DNA of 6,035 nt, taken from NCBI GenBank assembly GCA_040003205.1, contig JBDUDA010000194.1:1-6035 (forward strand), given 5' to 3'. This document shows, one piece after another, positions 1 to 5,205 of this stretch. The DNA is from JALYIM01 sp040003205. GTDB lineage: Bacteria; Acidobacteriota; Terriglobia; Terriglobales; Acidobacteriaceae. Under the pieces are notes generated by a model, which made no database searches, was not told where the DNA came from, and saw only the letters and a program-made list of their open reading frames with translations. A program made the translations under genes and the position numbers. Position 1 is the stretch's first letter; each line of letters begins with the position of its first letter.

Positions 1-120
1 GCTCGTTGCCACGATACCGTACTGCGTTATTACCATCGAACGGGCGCTGTGGCGGCCCTGGGCAGCGGCGAGGTGGTTCAGAAGAAAGAGGACTAAAAGA
101 GAGGCGATGCGGACGGGCAT
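1..120 (-). CDS. ggt: Gamma-glutamyltransferase, N-terminal fragment (runs off the left edge)
   Basis: Reading the minus strand from ATG at 120-118 gives 40 open codons to the window edge. Residues 1-20 form a signal peptide: MPVR, then a leucine-rich hydrophobic core, ending AAA before QG. The following segment SARSMVITQYGIVATS matches the start of mature bacterial gamma-glutamyltransferases, which typically read RSMVV..GIVATSQPLAS before the GGNAVDAA motif. Family members are periplasmic or secreted Ntn-hydrolases that cleave the gamma-glutamyl bond of glutathione and related peptides, and mature by autocleavage at a catalytic Thr. That Thr and the rest of the enzyme lie outside the window, so activity cannot be judged. 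The start is supported by AAAGGT (forward 127-132), 6 bases before the ATG. The gene is divergent from the CBM9-like gene at 272. The family assignment rests on about 15 mature residues, so it is good but not certain. Confidence 0.72.
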   Translation of the reverse strand, partial: MPVRIASLLVLFLLNHLAAAQGRHSARSMVITQYGIVATS

Positions 121-150
121 GATCACACCTTTAAGATGAGATAAACGGGC

Positions 151-179
151 ATTCTGAGGTTTGATGAAGGTGAAGTCAA
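151..179 (-). promoter_or_regulatory. Predicted sigma-70-type promoter for the ggt-like gene
   Basis: On the minus strand, TTGACT (forward 174-179; 5 of 6 to consensus) is followed after exactly 17 bases by CAGAAT (forward 151-156; 4 of 6). Transcription would start near 144, giving a leader of about 24 bases that contains the Shine-Dalgarno at 127-132. Spacing and position fit well, but the call rests on hexamer matches only. Confidence 0.42.
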
Positions 180-220
180 GGTGGCCAAGCGATTCCTCCC
201 GAGTAGCGAGCTATTCTTCC

Positions 221-247
221 TTAACTCTTGTAACCAGAATCTATACT
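221..247 (+). promoter_or_regulatory. Possible promoter for the CBM9-like gene
   Basis: TATACT at 242-247 matches the -10 consensus in 5 of 6 positions. The best -35 partner is TTAACT at 221-226, with a short 15-base spacer (CTTAAC at 220-225 gives 16). The start would fall near 254, leaving a leader of under 20 bases before the ATG at 272. The spacer is suboptimal, so this is a weak call. Confidence 0.3.
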
Positions 248-271
248 CATTGACGGGAGTCCTAATCGCAA

Positions 272-979
272 ATGCATTTTATTGCGGATCGCCTGATGCG
301 AGTCGTGATGCTAGCGATCATGATAATTTACGCTAGCGATATGACCGCAGAAGTCAAAGCCGCCGCAACCGAAGGTCCAATTCGTCTCGACGCTGCGCAC
401 CCGTCCGCTGAGTGGAACAAAGCTGAGGCGCTAAACTTCGACGCCGATTGGCAGGGGAAGAGTGCCGACGCTGGACTCCAAACCACGGTCCGAGTGTTGT
501 GGTCGCCGGAAACTCTCTATCTGCGCTTCGTATGCCGTTACCGCGAAATGTATGTATTCGATGATTCGGACCCGAACGGCCACCGCGATCATCTCTGGGA
601 TCGTGACGTGGTCGAGGCCTTCATCAAGTCTGACCCTGCGCGCGAGTTTTATTATCAGGAATTCGAAGTCAGTCCGAATGGTATGTGGATTGACCTCGAC
701 ATTTTCCCGGGTGGCCGGGCGGACCTGAAGAGTGGGCTGCGACGTTCCGTCCACGTGGATGAGAAATCGCAAATGTGGAGCGCCGAGTTGGCGATCCCAA
801 TGAAGTCGTTGACGACGCACTTCGATCCGAAATTAATTTGGCGGGTGAATTTCTATCGCGTGGAAGGTAAAAAAGAGCCTAGGACTTATCTGGCGTGGCA
901 GCCGACAAACACGCCGGAGCCGAATTTTCACATCCCCGCCTCATTCGGGTATTTGTGTTTCCTGCCGCTAATAAAATGA
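272..979 (+). CDS. Secreted carbohydrate-binding family 9-like (CBM9/DOMON-like) protein
   Basis: This 235-residue protein appears to be one exported beta-sandwich module. Residues 7-30 (basic RLMR, hydrophobic VVMLAIMIIYA, possible cleavage after VKA) look like a signal peptide. From about residue 36 it follows the CBM9-like pattern: IRLDAAHPSAEWNKAE at the start, VRVLWSPETLYLRF (73-86), the hallmark LWDRDVVEAFI (108-118), YYQEFEVSPNG (127-137), WSAELAIP (169-176), WRVNFYR (190-196), LAWQPT (207-212) and a terminal FG (225-226). CBM9 modules in xylanases bind reducing ends of sugars, but stand-alone relatives like this are mostly uncharacterised, so sugar binding is inference. No catalytic domain is attached. 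GGGAG at 255-259 lies 12 bases before the ATG, rather far; a start at the internal ATG 296 (M9) would keep the signal peptide and is a real alternative. The gene is divergent from ggt and abuts the convergent gene at 980. Confidence 0.8.
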   Translation: MHFIADRLMRVVMLAIMIIYASDMTAEVKAAATEGPIRLDAAHPSAEWNKAEALNFDADWQGKSADAGLQTTVRVLWSPETLYLRFVCRYREMYVFDDSDPNGHRDHLWDRDVVEAFIKSDPAREFYYQEFEVSPNGMWIDLDIFPGGRADLKSGLRRSVHVDEKSQMWSAELAIPMKSLTTHFDPKLIWRVNFYRVEGKKEPRTYLAWQPTNTPEPNFHIPASFGYLCFLPLIK

Positions 980-1654
980 CTAGTCCGGCAGCGGCCCTAT
1001 CGAACCGAACACGTTCGTAATTCCAGAACGCTTACGCAACTCCCCGAGAAGCGACTGGGCTGCGTTCACGTAAGTTTTGCTGGGATCAGAAGGATCTGAC
1101 CACACCGCGTCGTAAATCACTTCCGCAGCTTCTTTGATGTCCATGTGCAATACCGCTTCCAGAACATCCACGCGCTCCTGCAAATTCTCGTAGCAGCACT
1201 GGCATACCGAAGCTGTTTCAACCGATCCAAAGTGGTTTTCGTGACGCGTGCAGGTCGCAGCAGCGGCCGCATTGGTCTGCAACGGAGAACTTAAAAGCTG
1301 CGATTGGAACTCGCGTAGAAAACGCTCGCGCTCCTGCTCGACAACTTCTGGATTGGGCGCTCGTTCCACAATCGCGGCGGCAGACACAGTTCGGTCAACA
1401 ACTGGCGACAGGCGCTGCGAATCTTTACACACCGGGCAGGTAGACAAATCCGACGCGTAATAAGTCTTGCACTTCGCGCACGGCATTCCGTAACCGGCAC
1501 GCTTAGGCGCCAAACTTAGAGGCATGGAAACCGTCGCCGGCTTCGACTCGGGCCGATGAATTTCGGTACGCGAAATTTCAGTGCGAGTGGCAGGAATCGC
1601 TTGTTGCATTTGCTTTTGCTCGTTCAGTTGCGGCGCCAGTACGGTTGGATTCAT
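980..1654 (-). CDS. Unrecognised protein with a zinc-ribbon-like CxxC pair and a second Cys/His cluster
   Basis: I do not recognise this 224-residue protein as a named family. Residues 1-50 are polar and low in complexity (many Q, T, E, P) with no signal peptide, suggesting a disordered cytoplasmic tail. Residues 59-76 read CAKC, ten residues, then CPVC: a classic zinc ribbon of two CxxC knuckles. A hydrophilic, Arg/Glu-rich stretch (about 103-120, EQERERFLREFQSQ) may be helical. A second cluster at 135-154 contains CTRH and then CQCC, so it could bind another metal ion (treble-clef or B-box-like). The rest (155-210) is predicted helical by eye. Possible roles include nucleic-acid or protein binding, but nothing shows which. 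Start: AAGGGAG (forward 1662-1668) lies 7 bases before the ATG. A -10-like TAAAAT (forward 1682-1687) lacks a good -35. The gene is 181 bp downstream of the TPR gene on the same strand, so co-transcription is possible but not close-coupled. Confidence 0.75.
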   Translation of the reverse strand: MNPTVLAPQLNEQKQMQQAIPATRTEISRTEIHRPESKPATVSMPLSLAPKRAGYGMPCAKCKTYYASDLSTCPVCKDSQRLSPVVDRTVSAAAIVERAPNPEVVEQERERFLREFQSQLLSSPLQTNAAAAATCTRHENHFGSVETASVCQCCYENLQERVDVLEAVLHMDIKEAAEVIYDAVWSDPSDPSKTYVNAAQSLLGELRKRSGITNVFGSIGPLPD

Positions 1655-1835
1655 GCTCCCGCTCCCTTATTTCTGTGTTTGATTTTAGGCCCGTAAATTC
1701 AATTCTCATCCGCACGATGGTTCATGTTGGCGAGTGTCCGGTTGGAACATTCCCAGGATGAGCGACGTTCCCTAATTTGCTGACTACTTCCGTAGAGCAC
1801 ACATAAGTTCTCTCGACACCCTCGCATTTCGAAGA

Positions 1836-3305
1836 TCATTGCGCGTGGCCTTGCGAAATGGACTTCATCAGCTCCTCTTTGCGTGCTCGAAATAGTTGGC
1901 GCTCGGGTTTCATGCTCGATGCGATTTCAAGTTCCGCCAATGCTTCATCGTCGTGTTCCATGCTCATCAGGCAGGCTGCGAGAAAATAATGGTTATCGGC
2001 GGAGGGTTCGAGACGCAGCGCCTCGCGCAATTCCTTTGCGGCGGCTGTAAAGTTCTGGACTTCGAATAGAGCAGTGCCCAGGCAGTGATGCGCCAGAGCG
2101 GAATGCGGATCAAGCTCGGCGGCAATTCGCAACTCACGCAAGCCTTCTTTAGGCTGGTCGGTCTCCATAAATACTTGACCTAAAATGCGGTGTACCGCGG
2201 AAGCGGTTGGATTCTGAAGCAGTGCCAGCTTCAACTCAGGAATCGCAGACTGTAAATCGCCTTTCGAAAGTAGCGCTTTTGCCAGCTCCTGTCGTCCGCT
2301 CCTAAAGTCGGGATTTATACGGAATAATTCTCGAAACTCCGTGATGGCCGCGTCGTACTCATGCTTGTCGTTGTAGGCATTACCCAGATTGTTTCGAACG
2401 CTTGCCTCTCGAGGGGCCACGCGTTTGGCCTCGCGATATTCCGCGATCGCCTCGTCAAGCTTTCCCAGGCCTTGCAAGGTTTGTGCCAACCCGCTGTGGG
2501 CTTCCCACATTGCGGGATCCAAACGGAGCGAGCTTCGATACGCGGCCATCGCCGCCTGCGTTTCGTCCTCATCCTGGAGCGCCTGGCCGATGTGGTAATA
2601 CACGACGGCGTTGTTGGGATGACGCGCAAGCGATTCACGGAATGCATGGAGGGCCGCTTCATCGTCGCCGTCGAGCTGGAGTCCGAGACCCAAAGCGTCG
2701 TAGGCTTCGGAATTTTTAGGATCCATGCTTAATGCAGTTCGTGCCTCCGCGATAGCATTGAATCCATCGTCGGAGTGGATGAAGACTGCCGCCAGACGGT
2801 TACGCGTCTCGGGTAACCCTGGATCGTTTTGACGCGATTCGGTGTATTGGTCGAAGGCCCCATCCCAATCGCCCTGTGCTTGTCGAATGAATCCAAGGGC
2901 GAAATGAATTGCGGCGCTCTGGTCAGGCGTCAGTTCGTCTGAGGTTTTTTTCAGAGCCTTGCGCAGGATGGTTTCAGCTTCCTCAAAATTCTTTTGACGA
3001 ATCAGCCGTCCGATCTTTGCGGCTTTTCCCAGGCAGGGTGTGCCGCGGTCGCCGGGCGATTGAATGGTTCGAAGAAAATGTAGGAACCCAGGCTCCAGGT
3101 CGCTGCTTTGAAGAGTGTTCCCGGAATCGCTTGTGAGAGTGACTCCGCGCTCTGCGATTACGCGCCGTAGAGAGTCGAGCGCAGTTCCGCTGCTTTCCCA
3201 CAGCAACAACTGAACACAATTCACCGGGGCATGCGGAGTACGCTGCGCGAGCGAGGGGAACGCAAAAAGAAGAAGCGAAAAGAGAGCCAGGCCGCTGCGT
3301 CGCAC
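1836..3305 (-). CDS. Exported TPR-repeat protein
   Basis: This 489-residue protein has a Sec-type signal peptide (MRRSG, hydrophobic ALFSLLLFAFPSLA, likely cleavage before Q21) and no lipobox, so it should be soluble in the periplasm or secreted. Residues 21-95 form an N-terminal segment I do not recognise, with Cys30 and Cys91 as a possible disulfide. A degenerate repeat (about 97-118) is followed by ten consecutive TPRs in perfect 34-residue register, starting at 131, 165, 199, 233, 267, 301, 335, 369, 403 and 437. Each shows the expected A/G8, A20 and P32 positions, for example LGNAYNDKHEYDAAITEF and ALRLEP. Such arrays make a superhelical peptide-binding scaffold; no enzymatic domain is attached, and the partner is unknown. 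The start is GTG, fixed by AAAGGAG five bases upstream and by the signal peptide beginning immediately. The C-terminus (470-489) is short, basic then polar. Acidobacterial genomes hold many such proteins, so a specific role cannot be assigned. Confidence 0.88.
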   Translation of the reverse strand: MRRSGLALFSLLLFAFPSLAQRTPHAPVNCVQLLLWESSGTALDSLRRVIAERGVTLTSDSGNTLQSSDLEPGFLHFLRTIQSPGDRGTPCLGKAAKIGRLIRQKNFEEAETILRKALKKTSDELTPDQSAAIHFALGFIRQAQGDWDGAFDQYTESRQNDPGLPETRNRLAAVFIHSDDGFNAIAEARTALSMDPKNSEAYDALGLGLQLDGDDEAALHAFRESLARHPNNAVVYYHIGQALQDEDETQAAMAAYRSSLRLDPAMWEAHSGLAQTLQGLGKLDEAIAEYREAKRVAPREASVRNNLGNAYNDKHEYDAAITEFRELFRINPDFRSGRQELAKALLSKGDLQSAIPELKLALLQNPTASAVHRILGQVFMETDQPKEGLRELRIAAELDPHSALAHHCLGTALFEVQNFTAAAKELREALRLEPSADNHYFLAACLMSMEHDDEALAELEIASSMKPERQLFRARKEELMKSISQGHAQ

Positions 3306-3310
3306 GTATG

Positions 3311-3317
3311 CTCCTTT
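3311..3317 (-). promoter_or_regulatory. Shine-Dalgarno that fixes the GTG start of the TPR gene
   Basis: The minus strand reads AAAGGAG, then CATAC, then GTG (3305-3303). The ribosome site is near-perfect with a 5-base spacer. No ATG gives an equally good arrangement, and the signal peptide begins at this codon. Confidence 0.75.
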
Positions 3318-3396
3318 GCGCCCAAAACTCAGCTTAGGACGCGGGTTATCAAAACTTAGCCCCCACCAGTAATTGGAGGAAGATAACGGAGGTAAT

Positions 3397-3461
3397 TGCG
3401 CTAAAGTGCGGCTAGTCGAGAATGAAAGGCGGTCTAAAGTAGCGCATTTTTCGGCCGCACT
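3397..3461. repeat. Two interleaved inverted repeats upstream of tatA
   Basis: Arm TGCGCTA (3397-3403) pairs with TAGCGCA (3440-3446), 7 bp. Arm AGTGCGGC (3405-3412) pairs with GCCGCACT (3454-3461), 8 bp. The order is a-b-a'-b', so the two stems cannot nest; in RNA they would make a pseudoknot topology. A direct repeat CTAAAGT (3401-3407 and 3434-3440) overlaps the first pair. The site lies between the divergent TPR and tatA genes, upstream of the predicted tatA -35, so it could be a DNA operator or a structured leader of the TPR transcript. Chance is possible for arms this short. Confidence 0.35.
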
Positions 3462-3501
3462 ACTGCCAGCGCCTGGGGCGGTCGGTATTACTGGGATTCA
3501 A

Positions 3502-3530
3502 TTGACTGAATGTGTTGATTTCAGTAAGGT
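3502..3530 (+). promoter_or_regulatory. Predicted sigma-70-type promoter for tatA
   Basis: TTGACT (3502-3507, 5 of 6 to the -35 consensus) is followed after exactly 17 bases by TAAGGT (3525-3530, only 3 of 6 to the -10). The start would be near 3537, leaving about 30 bases of leader that include the GGAGG at 3556-3560. A strong -35 may offset the weak -10. Confidence 0.4.
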
Positions 3531-3567
3531 TAGTTAAGGAAGTTAGGTTCTAAGCGGAGGTTTTCCC

Positions 3568-3777
3568 ATGTTCGAGGGCCTGTTTCAACCGATGCACCTG
3601 CTGGTGATTTTTGCGATTGCCTTGCTTATCTTTGGTCCTAAAAAGTTGCCGGAACTAGGCAAAGGAATCGGCGAAGGCATTAAAGCGCTTAAAGAAGGAA
3701 TGAAGCACGACTCAGCCACCGAGCAACCGAAGCCCATTCCTCCGACCACAGCTCCCAATCCGGAAGTCAAAAGCTAG
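3568..3777 (+). CDS. tatA: Sec-independent (twin-arginine) translocase subunit TatA/TatE
   Basis: This 69-residue protein has the full TatA layout. A very short N-terminus (MFEGLFQP) precedes a single membrane helix (about 9-22, HLLVIFAIALLIF), then the diagnostic hinge FGPKKLPELGKGIGEGI (22-38), an amphipathic Lys-rich helix (about 27-47), and a disordered Pro-rich tail. TatA multimerises with TatC (and TatB in many bacteria) to move folded proteins with RR signal peptides across the inner membrane. The FGPKKLPELG hinge and short tail favour TatA/TatE over TatB. GGAGG at 3556-3560 lies 7 bases before the ATG. No tatC or tatB is in the window, and the neighbours are unrelated, so this is a stand-alone tatA; partners would have to be elsewhere. 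The DUF481 gene follows 178 bp downstream on the same strand. Its own signal peptide lacks a twin-arginine motif, so adjacency is probably not functional. Confidence 0.93.
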   Translation: MFEGLFQPMHLLVIFAIALLIFGPKKLPELGKGIGEGIKALKEGMKHDSATEQPKPIPPTTAPNPEVKS

Positions 3778-3780
3778 AAA

Positions 3781-3803
3781 ACTCGCCTGCGTCCCGGGCG
3801 AGT
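3781..3803. other. Stem-loop just after tatA
   Basis: ACTCGCC (3781-3787) pairs perfectly with GGCGAGT (3797-3803) around a 9-base loop, 3 bases after the tatA stop codon. On the plus strand no T-run follows, so it is not a classic intrinsic terminator; it may mark or protect the tatA mRNA 3' end. On the minus strand the stem is followed by TTTT, which would suit termination of antisense transcription instead. Confidence 0.4.
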
Positions 3804-3943
3804 GAGCACTCGGCCCTGAGTACATTTCTGTCGGCTTCCGGAGGACAATCCAGCGCACCGCTGCGAAAGCTACTGTTTTTGGTTCGCACGCATTCAGCAC
3901 CTTCGCAAAACACTTCGAATCCAGTGTCATTCATCATCCAATT

Positions 3944-3950
3944 GAGGAGG
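3944..3950 (+). promoter_or_regulatory. Shine-Dalgarno that fixes the GTG start of the DUF481 gene
   Basis: GAGGAGG ends 5 bases before GTG at 3956-3958. It is the strongest ribosome site on this strand in the window and places the start directly at the basic N-terminus of the signal peptide. Confidence 0.75.
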
Positions 3951-3955
3951 AACTC

Positions 3956-5017
3956 GTGCGTAAATTATCCCGCTCATCGTTGATCGCCCTTTTTGTTTTT
4001 TCATTTTTGGTGGCTTCCCTTGCCGCCTTTGCCGATCAGGTGGTCCTCACCAATGGAGATCGTTTAAGCGGCACGATCACCAAATCGGACGCCAAGAGTT
4101 TGATCATTAAATCCGAATTTGCGGGCGAAGTGACCATCGACTGGTCAGCGGTAAAAGAAATTCACTCGACCAAACCGCTGCATGTTGATCTCAAGAGCGG
4201 GCAAGCGCTGGTAGGTCCCGTGACGACCTCTGACGACACGATCACGGTCACGACAAAATCGGGAACGGTAACCACGCCGAAAGCTGCAGTTGTGGACATA
4301 CGAAACGACAAAGAGCAGATTGCGTATGAGAAAACCCAACGGCCGCGCTTAACCGAAGGCTGGGTGGGCGGCGCCAACGTAGGGTTCGCGCTCACTCACG
4401 GTAATAGCCAGACAAAGAATCTCGCGCTGGCCTTCACCGCCGAGCGCAAGGGTCTAAAGGACGATCTCGCGCTCTACACCAACAGCGTTTACGCATCAAG
4501 CGATGCCGGCTCGGTTTCAGCCACCACCGCAAATGCGATCCAGAGCGGCGCTAAATACGAGCACGATCTTAGGAAGCGTGTGTTCGCTTTCGTGAGCGGC
4601 GACTTCCAGACGGATGCGCTGCAAGGATTAAATCTGCGAAGCGTTTTCGGCGGCGGTCTCGGGTTCCACGCCATCAAGAATGATGAGACCACTCTCGATC
4701 TGCTGGGTGGTCTCAACTACACTCACGAGAGTTACACAACGCTAACCCACAACTTTGCCGCTCTCACCTTGGGCGAAGAGTTCACCCACAAACTGGGCGA
4801 GAGTACTCTGCTGGCGCAAAAACTCTACCTCTTCCCGAACCTCAGCCAGACGGGAGAATATCGCACGACTTTCACGTTCGGCACCGTCACCAAGATCAGC
4901 AAATGGCTGGGATGGCAGAACGCCTTCGGCGACATTTACGTCACCAATCCTCCGCTGGGGAAAAAGAAGAACGACATTACTTTCACGACCGGACTGAATT
5001 TGGCCTTCACCCACTAG
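3956..5017 (+). CDS. DUF481-family outer-membrane beta-barrel protein
   Basis: This 353-residue protein starts with a signal peptide (MRKLSRSS, hydrophobic core to about 22, cleavage after AFA at 26). Residues 27-115 hold two short beta-rich repeats of an Sm-like/PDZ-less type: DQVVLTNGDRLSGTITKSD with SLIIKSEFAGEVTIDWSAV, then VDLKSGQALVGPV with ITVTTKSGTVTTPKAAV. Residues about 134-353 match the DUF481 barrel: GWVGGANVGFALTHGNSQTKNLAL, alternating strands such as KYEHDLRKRVFAFVSGDF and SVFGGGLGFHAI, LGGLNYTHESY, and a final strand ITFTTGLNLAFTH. DUF481 proteins (E. coli YdiY is a member) are predicted outer-membrane barrels of unknown function. The last strand ends in His after AFT rather than Phe, slightly off the usual BAM signature. 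The 178-bp gap after tatA holds only a weak promoter candidate (TTCGCA 3902-3907, TGTCAT 3925-3930). The gene ends at the repeat block starting at 5020. Confidence 0.85.
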   Translation: MRKLSRSSLIALFVFSFLVASLAAFADQVVLTNGDRLSGTITKSDAKSLIIKSEFAGEVTIDWSAVKEIHSTKPLHVDLKSGQALVGPVTTSDDTITVTTKSGTVTTPKAAVVDIRNDKEQIAYEKTQRPRLTEGWVGGANVGFALTHGNSQTKNLALAFTAERKGLKDDLALYTNSVYASSDAGSVSATTANAIQSGAKYEHDLRKRVFAFVSGDFQTDALQGLNLRSVFGGGLGFHAIKNDETTLDLLGGLNYTHESYTTLTHNFAALTLGEEFTHKLGESTLLAQKLYLFPNLSQTGEYRTTFTFGTVTKISKWLGWQNAFGDIYVTNPPLGKKKNDITFTTGLNLAFTH

Positions 5018-5019
5018 GG

Positions 5020-5054
5020 AAAAAGCAGGTTCCTCGACTTCGCTCGGAATGACA
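5020..5054 (-). repeat. REP-like element, copy 1 (inverted orientation)
   Basis: It differs from the reverse complement of copy 2 at three positions (T/C, T/G, A/G). From memory, elements with the core GTCATCCCGAGCG..GTCGAGGGACCTGC recur in intergenic regions of acidobacteria and some other phyla; no search was possible here. The 3' end overlaps the first 38-base tandem unit. Confidence 0.65.
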
Positions 5055-5121
5055 AATTAAGAGTAATTATTTGCACTGCGCGCGGAATGACAGATTGAGA
5101 GTACCTGTTTGCACTGCGCGC
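5046..5121. repeat. Two tandem 38-bp units between the inverted arms
   Basis: Units 5046-5083 and 5084-5121 both start with GGAATGACA and end with TTTGCACTGCGCGC; they match at 33 of 38 positions, with differences clustered in the middle. A third, truncated start (GGAATGACA, 5122-5130) follows. The ending CTGCGCGCGGAATGACA resembles the tail of the REP-like arm (CTTCGCTCGGAATGACA), so the units look like duplicated, decayed half-elements. Confidence 0.75.
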
Positions 5122-5142
5122 GGAATGACAACTATAAGTCCC

Positions 5143-5177
5143 TGTCATCCCGAGCGCAGTCGAGGGACCTGCTTTTT
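5143..5177 (+). repeat. REP-like element, copy 2 (forward orientation)
   Basis: This copy carries the fuller core TGTCATCCCGAGCGCAGT and ends in CCTGCTTTTT. Read in one frame it encodes the HPERSRGT-type peptide often seen as spurious ORFs where this repeat occurs. It ends 28 bases before the ligase stop codon complement at 5206. Confidence 0.68.
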
Positions 5178-5205
5178 GCTGGCCGACATTCGAGTTGCGG
5201 GGAAT

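Larger units (their letters stand above)
5020..5177. terminator. Probable bidirectional terminator built from an inverted pair of REP-like elements
   Basis: The 35-base element at 5020-5054 (begins AAAAAGCAGGT, ends GGAATGACA) is the reverse complement of 5143-5177 (begins TGTCATCCCG, ends ACCTGCTTTTT) at 32 of 35 positions. Plus-strand RNA would fold into a long stem that ends in CCUGC followed by five U; minus-strand RNA gives the same arrangement. The block lies exactly between the convergent DUF481 and ligase genes, starting 3 bases after one stop codon and ending 29 bases before the other. The loop is 88 bases, much longer than in a standard terminator, so termination is inference. Confidence 0.55.

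Noticed and set aside
431..820. Minus-strand open frame of 129 codons within the CBM9-like gene
   Set aside because: The plus-strand frame carries clear CBM9 motifs; the antisense product is Arg-rich and featureless, typical of a shadow frame.
962..991. Hairpin CTGCCG/CGGCAG as a terminator between the convergent genes
   Set aside because: A 6-bp stem with an 18-base loop and no T-run on either strand is too weak to call.
1682..1687. -10 element TAAAAT (minus strand) upstream of the cysteine-cluster gene
   Set aside because: The hexamer is good and well placed, but no recognisable -35 lies 16-18 bases upstream.
2361..2732. Plus-strand open frame of 123 codons opposite the TPR gene
   Set aside because: It is antisense to a strongly supported gene with intact TPR periodicity, its translation resembles no family, and it has no ribosome site of note.
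3902..3930. Promoter for the DUF481 gene (TTCGCA, 17 bases, TGTCAT)
   Set aside because: Only 4 of 6 matches in each box; mentioned in the gene entry but not strong enough for its own feature.
5046..5130. Possible CRISPR array
   Set aside because: There are only two full units directly adjacent with no spacers, and no cas gene is present.
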